From assembly GCA_947493705.1 (NCBI GenBank), contig CANLSH010000025.1:1-52011 (forward strand): a stretch of DNA of 52,011 nucleotides, read 5' to 3'. The notes beneath the pieces are model-generated. The model was given only the letters and a program-made list of their open reading frames with translations. It ran no database searches and was not told where the DNA came from. A program made the position numbers and the translations under genes. Each line of letters starts with the position of its first letter. Position 1 is the stretch's first letter. Shown piece after piece: positions 17,313 through 26,326 of the stretch. The DNA comes from an uncultured Arachnia sp. GTDB taxonomy: Bacteria > Actinomycetota > Actinomycetes > Propionibacteriales > Propionibacteriaceae.

Positions 17313-19004
17313 ATGGGTGTGCGAGAAATACTGGACCGTCTGACGTCGCGTGGTGACCGTGTTGTGCTGGAGTTGGACCTCTCCAGAGGAATCCTGGAGG
17401 TGCGGCCGCGTAATCCACTCGCTGCGCTCCAAGTCCTCAACGCCACCAACATGGCCGTGCTCCGCGAGAACTTGCGAGAGGCCGCCGCCGACACCCGTGT
17501 TGCCGGACTCATCGTCCATGCCGTCGAGTGTTCCCAGCCCATGTCGGTGATGGAAGAGGTGGGCAGCCTGGTTGAGGAATTCGGTCGCCATCGCCCGACG
17601 GTCGCCTGGGCGGAGACCTACGGAGAACTCGCCAACAGCCTTCCGGCTTTCCAGCTCGCGACAGCGGCTCACCGCGTCTGGGTTCAGCCCTCCGGTGACG
17701 TCGCCATCGGAGGCGCGGAGGTGAGGATACTGCTGGCCAGGGGCATGCTGGAGAAGGTGGGTGTGGAGCCCCAGTTCGGCAAGCGCTGGGAGTACAAGAC
17801 CGCTGCTGATCAGTTCGCCGCTGATGAGGTCACTGACGCCAACCGGGAGATGATGACCCGGCTCGGACAGTCGCTGGTGGAGGATGCCGTCGCAACCATC
17901 GCCCGAAGGCGGGGCATTGATGTCGCCCGCGTGTGGGAGGGGGTGAACGAGTCCCCCCTGACGCCCGAGAAGGCTGTCGAACTCGGCCTTGTTGACCGCA
18001 CGGGTTACCGCGACGAGGTCTACTCCACGGTGCTGGATGACTGGGGTGGTGAACCCGATGACCTCCGCTTCGTCCACCGCTACGCCCCGAAGACCAGTCT
18101 GCGCAGAATGGTTCGCAAGTCAACCGGCGGGAAGGTTGCGGTGGTGTCCGTGCGGGGCCCCATCGTCACGGGCCGTGGAACGCCCGGCGCCACGGGAAGG
18201 GAGAGCGCAGGCTCGGATGTCGTTGACGAACATCTGCGGGCTGTTCTGCGTGATGAGGACGTGCGTGCCGTCGTCCTGGAGGTTGACAGCCCCGGTGGAT
18301 CGGCAGTCGCATCGGACTCCATGAGGCGCTCAGTGATTCGTGTCCGCGACTCGGGACGTCCCGTCGTGGCCCGCATGGGCTCCGTCGCCGCATCAGGCGG
18401 CTACTACGCAGCCATGGGCGCCGATGAGATCGTGGCACAGGCCGCCACGTTGACCGGTTCCATCGGGGTGCTGGCGGGCAAGTTCGTTACGCAAGGGCTC
18501 TTCGAGAAGGTGGGCCTCAAACGTGAAGCCATCCGCATCGGGGCCCGCGCTGGCATGCTCTCCCCAGTCACCGAGTTCTCCGAGGAGGACTGGGCGAAGC
18601 TCGATGAGAGCCTGGACCGGATCTACACCACGTTCACCACATTGGCGGCGCAGGATCGGGGAATGGAGGTGGACGAACTCGAATCGCTGGCCAAGGGGCG
18701 GGTCTGGACCGGCTCAGACGCCGCGGCCAACGGGCTGGTGGACCATATCGGCGGCTGGCGTCTCGCTTTTGAGCGTGCGTGCGTGCTGGCTGGAATGGAT
18801 CCAGCCACGGCCAAAGCCTCACGTGTGTCCCACCTGGGATTCCTCGAGGGTCTGCTACCGGCCACATCCAGCGAGTCCCGCTCCCAAAGTTCTCTCGTGG
18901 TACCGCCGGACTCGGCAGACGCGCTGCTGGCAGGGGCAGCGGCATGGCTGGGACTGCCGGCGGGTGGAGCGTTGAGCTTGCCGATGCGCATCGATATCCG
19001 CTGA
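17313..19004 (+). CDS. sppA: Signal peptide peptidase SppA, long (67K) type
   Basis: A 563-aa serine/lysine peptidase with two homologous halves. The catalytic Lys162 lies in WEYKTAADQF of the N-terminal half and the Ser361 nucleophile in GSVAASGGYYAAMGA of the C-terminal half. LEVDSPGGSAVAS and GSIGVLAGKF are also typical. Family members usually degrade cleaved signal peptides at the membrane, but I see no N-terminal transmembrane segment, so this one may be cytoplasmic or peripherally bound. ATG 17313 has an ideal AGGAGGT just upstream; TACCGT at 17300-17305 could also serve as a -10 box. Confidence 0.9.
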   Translation: MGVREILDRLTSRGDRVVLELDLSRGILEVRPRNPLAALQVLNATNMAVLRENLREAAADTRVAGLIVHAVECSQPMSVMEEVGSLVEEFGRHRPTVAWAETYGELANSLPAFQLATAAHRVWVQPSGDVAIGGAEVRILLARGMLEKVGVEPQFGKRWEYKTAADQFAADEVTDANREMMTRLGQSLVEDAVATIARRRGIDVARVWEGVNESPLTPEKAVELGLVDRTGYRDEVYSTVLDDWGGEPDDLRFVHRYAPKTSLRRMVRKSTGGKVAVVSVRGPIVTGRGTPGATGRESAGSDVVDEHLRAVLRDEDVRAVVLEVDSPGGSAVASDSMRRSVIRVRDSGRPVVARMGSVAASGGYYAAMGADEIVAQAATLTGSIGVLAGKFVTQGLFEKVGLKREAIRIGARAGMLSPVTEFSEEDWAKLDESLDRIYTTFTTLAAQDRGMEVDELESLAKGRVWTGSDAAANGLVDHIGGWRLAFERACVLAGMDPATAKASRVSHLGFLEGLLPATSSESRSQSSLVVPPDSADALLAGAAAWLGLPAGGALSLPMRIDIR

Positions 19005-19007
19005 ACG

Positions 19008-20240
19008 CTACGAGCGGGAAATGGTGAGAAACTCACGGTCCAGCGTTTTTGGGATGAAGGCGGAGTAGAGGGAGCCCGCCAGCAGGATGACGCCACCGAT
19101 GGCAAACGCCACCTCGAATGACCACACGTCGAGCACCGCGCCCGCCACGAGGGGACCGAAGATTGATCCGAGGTCCATGACCATGGAGAACGCCGCCACA
19201 GGCAGGCCGCCACGGCCCTGGGTCGCATCACCGACCGCTGCTGTGGGGGCTGTTCCCTGCATGGCGGCACCGATGCCATAGACGGACAGCACCACGACGA
19301 GTATCCAGATATTGGGAGAGAAGGGCATGGCGATCGCCGCCACCCCACACACGATCCCGGACGTGATCATCACCGGCTTGCGACCAATGCGATCCGTCGC
19401 ATTGCCGGCCGGAATGAGCATGGCTGTCTGTGCCACCGCTGCGATGGCGAATGCGATGCCGGTCCAGTAGGTCTCCAGTAGCAGTGCTTCGGTGACCAGC
19501 AGAGGGATGAACGCGTTGCGCACTCCGAGTGACTGCCACCCCTGGCCGAGCGCCACCACACACGCTGCCTGGTAGCGCACATCCTTCAGAACTGTTGTGA
19601 ATCGTCGGGGCGTGCGCTTGTTCTGGGTGTCTGAGGGGGTGGCGTGTGCCGGAAGCATGGCCATGGTGAAGCCTGCACACACCACCAGCATCGCGGCATA
19701 GAAATAGAAGGGGGCCTGCAGGGAGATGCTGCTCAACAGGCCGCCCAGCGCTGGTCCCGTCATGTTGCCCAGCAGGAAGCCGCCCTGGTACAGGCCGGAG
19801 GCGCGGCCGCGCAGATGTTCTGGAGCTGTCGCAAGCAGCAGATTGATGGCAGAGATGGTGAAAGTGGCGGAACCGATTCCGCCCAGCCCGCGAGCGATGA
19901 GCATGAACTCCAAGCTCGGTGCAAGAGCCGTCGCGACGGTGGAGATTGCCACGATCAACACACCGAGGGTGATGGCATTGCGCTCGCCAAGTCGGCGTCC
20001 GATGCGGGGCACGAAGGGGCTGGTGATCAACCGTGCCGCCGCAAACAGGCTGACGACCAACCCGAGTTGAAAATTGCTCGCTTCGAAGGTCTTGGCGAAG
20101 GGTGTCAGGACGGGAATCACCACACCGAATCCAATGGCCACCAGCAGTGCCGTGACCGACAGCACCCACGTGGTCCGGGGTAGGCCACTGGCGTTCAGAC
20201 GGTTCTGCAGCAACACGGTGGAGGCGTCCTCTTTTCGCAC
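19008..20240 (-). CDS. MFS transporter, drug/metabolite efflux type
   Basis: A 410-aa major facilitator protein with about 12 transmembrane helices and the loop 2-3 motif region GRRLGERNAITLGV. LARGLGGIGSATF in helix 4 fits the drug:H+ antiporter family. GTG 20240 is the likely start, with a -10-like TAGGAT (minus strand, 20262-20267) upstream. It converges on sppA with only 3 bp between the stops and is divergent from the VanW-domain gene. The substrate is unknown. Confidence 0.88.
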   Translation of the reverse strand: MRKEDASTVLLQNRLNASGLPRTTWVLSVTALLVAIGFGVVIPVLTPFAKTFEASNFQLGLVVSLFAAARLITSPFVPRIGRRLGERNAITLGVLIVAISTVATALAPSLEFMLIARGLGGIGSATFTISAINLLLATAPEHLRGRASGLYQGGFLLGNMTGPALGGLLSSISLQAPFYFYAAMLVVCAGFTMAMLPAHATPSDTQNKRTPRRFTTVLKDVRYQAACVVALGQGWQSLGVRNAFIPLLVTEALLLETYWTGIAFAIAAVAQTAMLIPAGNATDRIGRKPVMITSGIVCGVAAIAMPFSPNIWILVVVLSVYGIGAAMQGTAPTAAVGDATQGRGGLPVAAFSMVMDLGSIFGPLVAGAVLDVWSFEVAFAIGGVILLAGSLYSAFIPKTLDREFLTISRS

Positions 20241-20288
20241 GGGGCCGGCTGGCCAGTGCCGATCCTAGCCCTGCTGAGAAAACCGGCA

Positions 20289-20318
20289 TTGGGACACGTC
20301 AGGGACTTTGCGTACGAT
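20289..20318 (+). promoter_or_regulatory. Candidate promoter for the VanW-domain gene
   Basis: TTGGGA (20289-20294) and TACGAT (20313-20318) are separated by 18 bp, giving a predicted leader of about 40 nt before TTG 20368. It lies in the divergent gap with the MFS gene. Confidence 0.4.
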
Positions 20319-20367
20319 TGGACGATGGTGGGTCTGTCCGCGCGCCATTTTCCGGAGAGGGTTGCAC

Positions 20368-22083
20368 TTGAACGCGAAGAAAACACAGGGTCGTCGCTGG
20401 ACGTGGCTGTTGGTGAGCCTCGTGGGTGTCGTGGTCATCCTCGGCGGCGCCTGGGTGGGCGCCTACTTCGCTGCGGGGGACCAGATTCCCACCAACGCGT
20501 CAGTGGAGGGAATCGCCATTGGCGGACTCGGTGTGGATGAGGCGGAACAAAAGCTCACAGATGAACTCGTGCCACGCTACGCCTCGCCCGTAACAGTGTC
20601 GGCCCCCGATGTTGGCAGCGCCACGCTGGAGCCGTTGAAGGCCGGCCTGTCTCTGGAGCTGACTCAGACGGTGCGCTCGGCCGGCGGTGGCTCAAGTTGG
20701 AATCCTGTGGACATCTGGCGCACTTTCACCGGTGGCAAGGAGACGGAGCTGCAGAAGAGCCTCGATGAGCAGCAGCTTCGATCCGAGCTGGAGGAGGAAG
20801 CCGAAGCATTCACACAGGAGTCCATCGATGCCACGCTGGCCTTCGATGAGGGAAGTATCGCCGCCACAGACGGTGTCCCTGCCACGAAGCTCGATGTGGA
20901 TGAAACCCTTCCACTGGTCAGCGAAGCATTGTTGGAGGGCGCCTCCGAGGCTGACGCTGTCGTGACTCGGACCCCGCCCGCAGTGACCACGGCCATGGTG
21001 GAGGAAGCGGTCGCGAACTACGCTGAACCCGCTGTTTCCGCCCCCGTCACCCTCACGGGTCCCAATGGCAGCTTCGACATCACTCCGGCACAGATTGCGG
21101 CCGTCACCACGTTCGTCGTTGAGGAGGGCGCACTGGTGCCACAGACGGACGTGGAAGCCCTCATGGAGATGACCGCTGACGCCCAGAGCGGACTGAATCT
21201 CGCGGTCACCAAAGACGCGTCCTACACCATGACCTCTGGCACCATCACCGTTGTTCCCGCCGTCAATGGTTCAAGCATTGATCCGGAAGAGTTGGCAAGC
21301 GCAATGCAGAGCGCAGCTGTCAAGACCGGTGATGAGCGCACCGCGGCCATCGAGGTCACCAAGAAGGCAGCCGACTTCACCACGGCTGAAGCCACGGAAC
21401 TGAAGCCCACCGAGGTCATTGGTGAGTTCTCCACGCGATACCCGCACGCTGCCTACCGCAACACCAATCTCGGACAGGCCGCATCCAGCGTCAACGGCAC
21501 CGTGCTGCTTCCGGGAGAAGTCTTCAGCCTCAATGACACCCTGGGGCGACGCACAGCGGCCAACGGCTATGTCGACGGCTACGTCATCAACGGTGGCGTT
21601 CTTGTGAAAGAGTCCGGCGGCGGAATCTCGCAGAGCTCCACCACACTGTTCAACGCCGCCTTCTTTGCAGGCTATGAGATCGTGGAGCACAAGCCCCACT
21701 CCCTGTACTTCGCGCGCTATCCCGCAGGGCGTGAGGCAACGATCTACTACGGCAACCTCGATATGCGGTTCCGCAACAACACGGACTTCCCTGCCTACAT
21801 TCAGGGCTATGTCAGCAAGTCCTCTCCCGGCAACCGCGGAACCATCACGTTCAAGATCTTTTCCCAGAAGACGTGGGACAAGGTGGAGTCCACGGAGCTG
21901 AAGAAATCCGGTTTCTACAGTGGAACCACGCGTACGGTGGAGGGACCCGACTGTGAACCGCAGGCCCCCATCAAGGGTTTCACCGTGAACTGGAAGCGAC
22001 TGTTCTACAAGGATGGAGCGGTGGCGAAGTCCGAGGACTGGTCGTGGAAGTACTCGGCAGGTGACCGGATCGTCTGTGAGTAG
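20368..22083 (+). CDS. VanW-domain cell-wall protein with peptidoglycan-binding-like repeats
   Basis: A 571-aa protein with one N-terminal membrane anchor (about residues 13-38) and a long outer part. The middle carries two putative peptidoglycan-binding-4-like segments (about 60-350). The C-terminal VanW domain starts near residue 360 with GEFSTRYPHAAYRNTNLGQA and includes GGISQSSTTLFNAAFFAG. Despite the VanW name these proteins are common in non-resistant bacteria and are thought to act on the cell wall. TTG 20368 is chosen because GGAGAGG (20354-20360) lies 7 nt upstream and the next residues are the basic flank of the anchor. Confidence 0.85.
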   Translation: MNAKKTQGRRWTWLLVSLVGVVVILGGAWVGAYFAAGDQIPTNASVEGIAIGGLGVDEAEQKLTDELVPRYASPVTVSAPDVGSATLEPLKAGLSLELTQTVRSAGGGSSWNPVDIWRTFTGGKETELQKSLDEQQLRSELEEEAEAFTQESIDATLAFDEGSIAATDGVPATKLDVDETLPLVSEALLEGASEADAVVTRTPPAVTTAMVEEAVANYAEPAVSAPVTLTGPNGSFDITPAQIAAVTTFVVEEGALVPQTDVEALMEMTADAQSGLNLAVTKDASYTMTSGTITVVPAVNGSSIDPEELASAMQSAAVKTGDERTAAIEVTKKAADFTTAEATELKPTEVIGEFSTRYPHAAYRNTNLGQAASSVNGTVLLPGEVFSLNDTLGRRTAANGYVDGYVINGGVLVKESGGGISQSSTTLFNAAFFAGYEIVEHKPHSLYFARYPAGREATIYYGNLDMRFRNNTDFPAYIQGYVSKSSPGNRGTITFKIFSQKTWDKVESTELKKSGFYSGTTRTVEGPDCEPQAPIKGFTVNWKRLFYKDGAVAKSEDWSWKYSAGDRIVCE

Positions 22084-22126
22084 CCAGCACCGCTAAGCTG
22101 GAAGCCGAAGTGGAGAAGGAGATGCT

Positions 22127-22447
22127 GTGACCTACATCATCAGTTTGCCGTGCGTGGACCTCAAGGATCGTGCCTGCGTCGAGGAATGTCCCGTCGATTG
22201 CATCTATGAGGGCGATCGCATGCTGTACATCCATCCGGAGGAGTGTGTGGACTGCGGCGCCTGCGAACCGGTCTGCCCCGTGGAGGCCATCTACTACGAG
22301 GATGACGTGCCTGCTGAGGAGGCGCAGTTCTATGACGCGAACGTTCAGTTCTTCGACGAGATCGGCTCCCCGGGCGGCGCCGCCAAGCTTGGTCCCATCA
22401 AGGGCGATCACCCCATCGTCGCAGCACTGCCACCACAGGAACAGTGA
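22127..22447 (+). CDS. fdxA: Ferredoxin, 7Fe type
   Basis: A 106-aa low-potential electron carrier of the actinobacterial FdxA/FdxC type. Cysteines at 9, 17, 21 and 25 in [17 protein letters not shown] and at 40, 43, 46 and 50 in [12 protein letters not shown] provide one [3Fe-4S] and one [4Fe-4S] cluster. GTG 22127 follows GGAGAAGGAG. It overlaps dapC by one base (TGATG). This fdxA-dapC pairing is common in actinobacteria. A -10-like TAAGCT lies about 25 nt upstream. Confidence 0.95.
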   Translation: MTYIISLPCVDLKDRACVEECPVDCIYEGDRMLYIHPEECVDCGACEPVCPVEAIYYEDDVPAEEAQFYDANVQFFDEIGSPGGAAKLGPIKGDHPIVAALPPQEQ

Positions 22448-23541
22448 TGTCGCTGGCGCGTGCCCTGCCGGACTTTCCCTGGGACACCTTGGCAGGCGCT
22501 CGCCAACAAGCTCTCGTTCACCCCGACGGAATGGTTGACCTGTCCGTCGGCACACCAGTGGACGCAACGCCCCATCTGGCGCAGGAAGCCCTGATTGAGG
22601 CTGCACAGGCCCCCGGCTACCCCACAGTGTGGGGTGCGCCCGAGACACGGCGCGCCATCATCAACTACATGATGAGCCGCTGGAACTCCGTCGAACTCAC
22701 CGACGAGTGCGTGATGCCGGTCATTGGCACCAAGGAGCTGGTGGGATGGCTGCCCGAACTCCTCGGTCTCGGTGACGGGGATGCCGTTGTGTTCCCGGAA
22801 TGCGCCTACCCCACCTACGCGGTGGGCGCGCAAGTGGCCGGTGCACGACTGGTGCCGCTCGATGACCCCGGTGAACTGCCGCCCGATACCCGCCTGATCT
22901 GGATCAACTCTCCCTCCAACCCGTCCGGCGCGATGCTGTCGCTGGAGCAGATGCGCGCGTGGGTGTCCGCGGCTCGAAAACTGGGCGCTGTCCTTGCGAG
23001 CGACGAGTGTTACGGCGAGTTCGCCTGGGACGGGGAACCAATCAGTGTTCTGGATCCCCGTGTCAATGACGGTGACCTCAGCGGATTGTTGGCTGTTCAC
23101 TCCATCTCCAAGCGTTCCAACGCCGCCGGCTACCGCGGAGGCTTCGTGGCGGGTGATCCGTCCATGGTGAAGGAGCTGATAGGCGCCCGCAAGCACCTGG
23201 GAATGATGCTGCCCACCCCCATCCAGGCCGCCATGTCTGCGCTGTTGGGGGATCAGAAGCACGTCGAGCAACAGCGGGAGCGCTACCTGGCTCGGCGGCG
23301 CGCCCTTCGCCCTGCTCTGGAGTCCGCGGGCTTCAGGATTGATTATTCGGAGGGAGCGCTCTATCTCTGGGCCACCCGGGATGAGCCATGCCGGGACACC
23401 ATCAATTGGCTCGCGGCGCGAGGAATCCTCGCGGCGCCGGGTGACTTCTACGGTGAGGCGTCCAGCAGCCACGTCCGCATCGCTCTGACGGCGGCGGACG
23501 ACCGTATAGAGGCGGCCGCGAGGCGACTGCGGAACTCCTGA
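22447..23541 (+). CDS. dapC: Succinyldiaminopimelate aminotransferase
   Basis: A PLP fold-type I aminotransferase of 364 aa that converts N-succinyl-2-amino-6-ketopimelate to N-succinyl-LL-diaminopimelate. It has INSPSNPSGAML, SDECYGEFAW, and the PLP lysine at 222 in HSISKRSNAAGYRGG. The assignment to DapC rather than another class I aminotransferase rests on the adjacent fdxA, the nearby dapD, and the characteristic sequence. ATG 22447 is coupled to the fdxA stop. A convergent hairpin follows. Confidence 0.9.
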   Translation: MSLARALPDFPWDTLAGARQQALVHPDGMVDLSVGTPVDATPHLAQEALIEAAQAPGYPTVWGAPETRRAIINYMMSRWNSVELTDECVMPVIGTKELVGWLPELLGLGDGDAVVFPECAYPTYAVGAQVAGARLVPLDDPGELPPDTRLIWINSPSNPSGAMLSLEQMRAWVSAARKLGAVLASDECYGEFAWDGEPISVLDPRVNDGDLSGLLAVHSISKRSNAAGYRGGFVAGDPSMVKELIGARKHLGMMLPTPIQAAMSALLGDQKHVEQQRERYLARRRALRPALESAGFRIDYSEGALYLWATRDEPCRDTINWLAARGILAAPGDFYGEASSSHVRIALTAADDRIEAAARRLRNS

Positions 23542-23545
23542 AGAT

Positions 23546-23569
23546 CACGCAGGAGCGCTCCTGGGCGTG
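23546..23569. terminator. Bidirectional hairpin between convergent dapC and the muramidase-like gene
   Basis: CACGC and AGGAGC pair with GCTCCT and GCGTG around a central palindrome (CAGGAGCGCTCCTG at 23550-23563), with a small bulge. It occupies most of the 41-bp gap between two convergent stops. Confidence 0.5.
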
Positions 23570-23582
23570 TGTTGAGGTGCCG

Positions 23583-24410
23583 TCAGGAGTAGTACAGCCG
23601 CAGTTCGGCGGTGCCGTCGGCGGTGGGTGCCGTTGCGGTGCTCCACGTCGCTTCTTTGCCCTGTTTCCAGGTGCGGTCGCCAACGGTTGCTGCCTCTATT
23701 CCACCGGCTCGGGTGTGGGCGAGTGCCAACTGGGTTGCGGCCCACAGTGCCGTGTCGTCGCTGGAGGTCAGGGTGACCACTTTGCCCTCCAGCGCAACTT
23801 CGACGCCCGGGACCACGTCGAGGAAGGCGTCAAAGGCGTCGGTGTTGCCCGGGTCCTGACCTCTGTCGAAGCAGGCCAGCGTGGCGGGACGCGAGCCCCG
23901 CAGGGCGCCAGCCAGGGCAATGGCATTGGCCTCATGCTTGCGGTAGGCATCCGGGAAGCCGCTGCGCTGCACCTGTTGAGCCATGTCGTTGATGTCGACG
24001 CTCTCCCAGTCCTCGAACTTCACCAGCTCCTCGTAGAAGGCCGCCGACGCATACCAGGGGTCCATGAGCTCCGCCTCGGTGCCCCAGCCGTAGCTGGGAC
24101 GCTGTTGGAACAGGCCGAGGGAGTCGCGATCCCCGTAATCCAGGTTGCGGAGTCCCGATTCCTGCCACGCGGTGGCCAGGGCGACGATGGCGGCTCGCTC
24201 GGGCAGGTCCGCCTTGAAGGATGCGGCGACGATGACGGCCGCGTTGGCAGCCTGCTCATGGGTGAGCATGAGCCGCTCGCCGTCCATGTCGACGTAACAG
24301 CGTTCCGCACTGAGGCTATCCATGAAGGTCTGGTAGCCACGCCAGGCGCCAAAGGCGGCCGTTGCCAGGATGATGACCACCACCAACGTCCATACCGTGG
24401 ACTTCTGCAT
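23583..24410 (-). CDS. Membrane-anchored muramidase/transglycosylase-like protein
   Basis: A 275-aa protein with an N-terminal transmembrane anchor (about residues 7-25) and an outer domain. The domain contains ALATAWQESGLRNL followed by DRDSLGLFQQRPSYGWGT, a lysozyme-like pattern in which the Glu of QES is the likely catalytic acid. Homologues in actinobacteria are often mislabelled as heavy-metal transporters. It begins at ATG 24410, overlapping the dapD stop by one base, so it is coupled to a gene for a peptidoglycan precursor. A cell-wall role is inferred. Confidence 0.75.
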   Translation of the reverse strand: MQKSTVWTLVVVIILATAAFGAWRGYQTFMDSLSAERCYVDMDGERLMLTHEQAANAAVIVAASFKADLPERAAIVALATAWQESGLRNLDYGDRDSLGLFQQRPSYGWGTEAELMDPWYASAAFYEELVKFEDWESVDINDMAQQVQRSGFPDAYRKHEANAIALAGALRGSRPATLACFDRGQDPGNTDAFDAFLDVVPGVEVALEGKVVTLTSSDDTALWAATQLALAHTRAGGIEAATVGDRTWKQGKEATWSTATAPTADGTAELRLYYS

Positions 24411-25342
24411 CAGTTGGCGTGGAGATCCGCGTTCAGCGTGATCTTCTGACCGCGTCGAGGCCGGGCCACAACCCGGCCAGTGGTGGAGTCGCGCAGGAAA
24501 AGCAGATCGTTCACGCCGGAGAGTTCACGAGCTTTCACGACGGTGCCATCGTCCAGGGACACCTTGGTGCCAGAGGTGACATAGAGGCCGGCCTCCACGA
24601 CACAGTCATCGCCCAGGGAGATGCCGATACCTGCCTGTGCACCGAGGAGGCAGCGCTCGCCGATGGAGATGACCTGTTGGCCACCGCCGGAGAGGGTTCC
24701 CATGATGGAGGCTCCGCCACCGATGTCCGAGCCGTCGCCCACGACGACGCCGGAGGAAATGCGTCCTTCAACCATGGATGTGCCGAGCGTACCGGCATTG
24801 AAATTGACGAAGCCCTCGTGCATGACGGTGGTGCCATGGGCGAGATGTCCGCCGAGTCGCACACGGTCTGCATCGGCGATGCGCACGCCGCTGGGAGTCA
24901 CGTAGTCCACCATCCGCGGGAACTTGTCGATTCCGTGGACGATCAGATATTCACCTCGGGCGCGGAGCAGAGCGCGGACGCGGTTGACGTCCTCGGGCCG
25001 GATGGGTCCGCTACTGGTCCAGGCGTTGTTCGGCAGCTTGCCGAAAATGCCATCCAGGTTCAGGCCGTGTGGCTGCACGAGGCGCGTGCTGAGGAGGTGA
25101 AGACGAAGGTAGGCATCCTCCACGCTGAGAGGTGGTTCGTCCAGGGCGATGGTCGTGCGGACGATCTTGGTTTCCACCTGACGCATCTCGTCGTCATACT
25201 GCGCCTCGACGAGCGCTGCGGGGGCGTCGTCGGTGCCCTCACTGCCCAGAGCTGGGCCGGGATACCAGGTGTCGAGGATCGCGCCGGTGCTGTGGACGGT
25301 GGCGAGGCCCCACGCCCAGGCCATACGGGTGGTCTCATTCAT
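24410..25342 (-). CDS. dapD: 2,3,4,5-tetrahydropyridine-2,6-dicarboxylate N-succinyltransferase
   Basis: Succinylates tetrahydrodipicolinate in lysine/mDAP synthesis. The 310-aa protein has an N-terminal domain and a left-handed beta-helix of hexapeptide repeats (about residues 165-260, including [20 protein letters not shown]). It is the long actinobacterial DapD type. ATG 25342 begins the family-conserved region, and a TAGACT -10 box lies 7 nt upstream on the minus strand; the frame is open further to 25450 but that part crosses a hairpin. It is followed directly by the muramidase-like gene. Confidence 0.92.
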   Translation of the reverse strand: MNETTRMAWAWGLATVHSTGAILDTWYPGPALGSEGTDDAPAALVEAQYDDEMRQVETKIVRTTIALDEPPLSVEDAYLRLHLLSTRLVQPHGLNLDGIFGKLPNNAWTSSGPIRPEDVNRVRALLRARGEYLIVHGIDKFPRMVDYVTPSGVRIADADRVRLGGHLAHGTTVMHEGFVNFNAGTLGTSMVEGRISSGVVVGDGSDIGGGASIMGTLSGGGQQVISIGERCLLGAQAGIGISLGDDCVVEAGLYVTSGTKVSLDDGTVVKARELSGVNDLLFLRDSTTGRVVARPRRGQKITLNADLHAN

Positions 25343-25349
25343 GGAAGAG

Positions 25350-25355
25350 AGTCTA
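25350..25355 (-). promoter_or_regulatory. -10 box (TAGACT) for leaderless dapD
   Basis: On the minus strand TAGACT ends 7 nt before ATG 25342. Confidence 0.5.
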
Positions 25356-25390
25356 GTGGCGTGTCGTCGACAGGCAGAAGTGCGGTGTTC

Positions 25391-25430
25391 GTGGGCCCCA
25401 GCTGCCGGTAGACCGGCAGGTGGGGCCCAC
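25391..25430. terminator. 19-bp hairpin between the MaoC-type gene and dapD
   Basis: Bases 25391-25409 pair with 25412-25430 with one mismatch. It lies 21 bp after the MaoC-type stop on the minus strand and separates that operon from the dapD promoter. There is no clear T-run. Confidence 0.7.
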
Positions 25431-25450
25431 CATCTTTGGCCGCGGTCCAA

Positions 25451-26326
25451 TCAGTTCTCCACCTGCGGCTTCACGTGGCCCACGAGAGCTGGCTTTTCGG
25501 ACCCAGCTCTGGCCACCGCGAAGCGCAGCACGTCGTCCATCTCGTCGACCGCGTAGGTGGCTTTTGTGGGCAGCATCAAGGGCTTGGTGAAGGCCACGTC
25601 AACGGTGAAACTCCGGGGGAGTCGCGGCCCCAGCGCCGACAGTGCCTTGGCGTGCGTCCACATGCCGTGGATGATGGGTCGCTTGAACCCGAACGGCATC
25701 GAGGTGAGTGGGTAGAGGTGGATGGGGTTGGTGTCCTGGGAGACCTGCGCGTACTGCCTACCCAGATCGGCGGGCAGGCGCCAGAGTTGGCTCGGGACCG
25801 TCTCGGGTGAAGCCAGGCGAGGTGATGATGGAGCAACGGGGGAATCCAGCTTGGCGCCCATGGCGATGTAGTTGCTCCGGCCGGACCAGACGAGCTCATC
25901 ATCGACGTGGATCTCGCCCACCAGATCAAACGTCACGCCACGCTTGTGCGGTGCAAGATTGTCGCTCCACACCTTGATGCGGAGCGGTTCGGTCAGCGAG
26001 ACGGGGCGGTGGAGCGTCATGGTGTTGGTGACGTGCACGAGCCCGGCGAGTCCGAACGGAAAGTCCCGTCCTGCCATCAGTGCGGCATGCAAAGGGAAGG
26101 TGAGGACGTGCAGCCACGTGGCGGGCACGTTGTCACGCAGTCCGAAACCACACACCCGGTTGTAGGCGGCCAGCCGATTGGGGTCCTGATGATGCTCCGG
26201 GACCAACAGGCTGCGCTGGGGGAGTCCGGCGGAAGCACCTGGCCTCCCGAACGACGTCAGCACTGCCTTACCGATCAGCGCCCCGACGTCCGGCAGTTGC
26301 TCCAATGTCGTGACCTTTCGCATCAT
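25451..26326 (-). CDS. MaoC/HtdX-type 3-hydroxyacyl dehydratase (double hotdog)
   Basis: A 291-aa double-hotdog protein with the hydratase-2/MaoC pattern in its C-terminal half (SQDTNPIHLYP, then KRPIIHGMWTHA; Asp and His are the expected catalytic pair). Placed next to a FabG4-like reductase and a thiolase, it matches the mycobacterial HtdX (Rv0241c) position and would hydrate or dehydrate acyl-CoA or acyl-ACP intermediates. Start ATG 26326 overlaps the reductase stop by 4 bp; ATG 26323 is an alternative. Confidence 0.87.
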   Translation of the reverse strand: MMRKVTTLEQLPDVGALIGKAVLTSFGRPGASAGLPQRSLLVPEHHQDPNRLAAYNRVCGFGLRDNVPATWLHVLTFPLHAALMAGRDFPFGLAGLVHVTNTMTLHRPVSLTEPLRIKVWSDNLAPHKRGVTFDLVGEIHVDDELVWSGRSNYIAMGAKLDSPVAPSSPRLASPETVPSQLWRLPADLGRQYAQVSQDTNPIHLYPLTSMPFGFKRPIIHGMWTHAKALSALGPRLPRSFTVDVAFTKPLMLPTKATYAVDEMDDVLRFAVARAGSEKPALVGHVKPQVEN

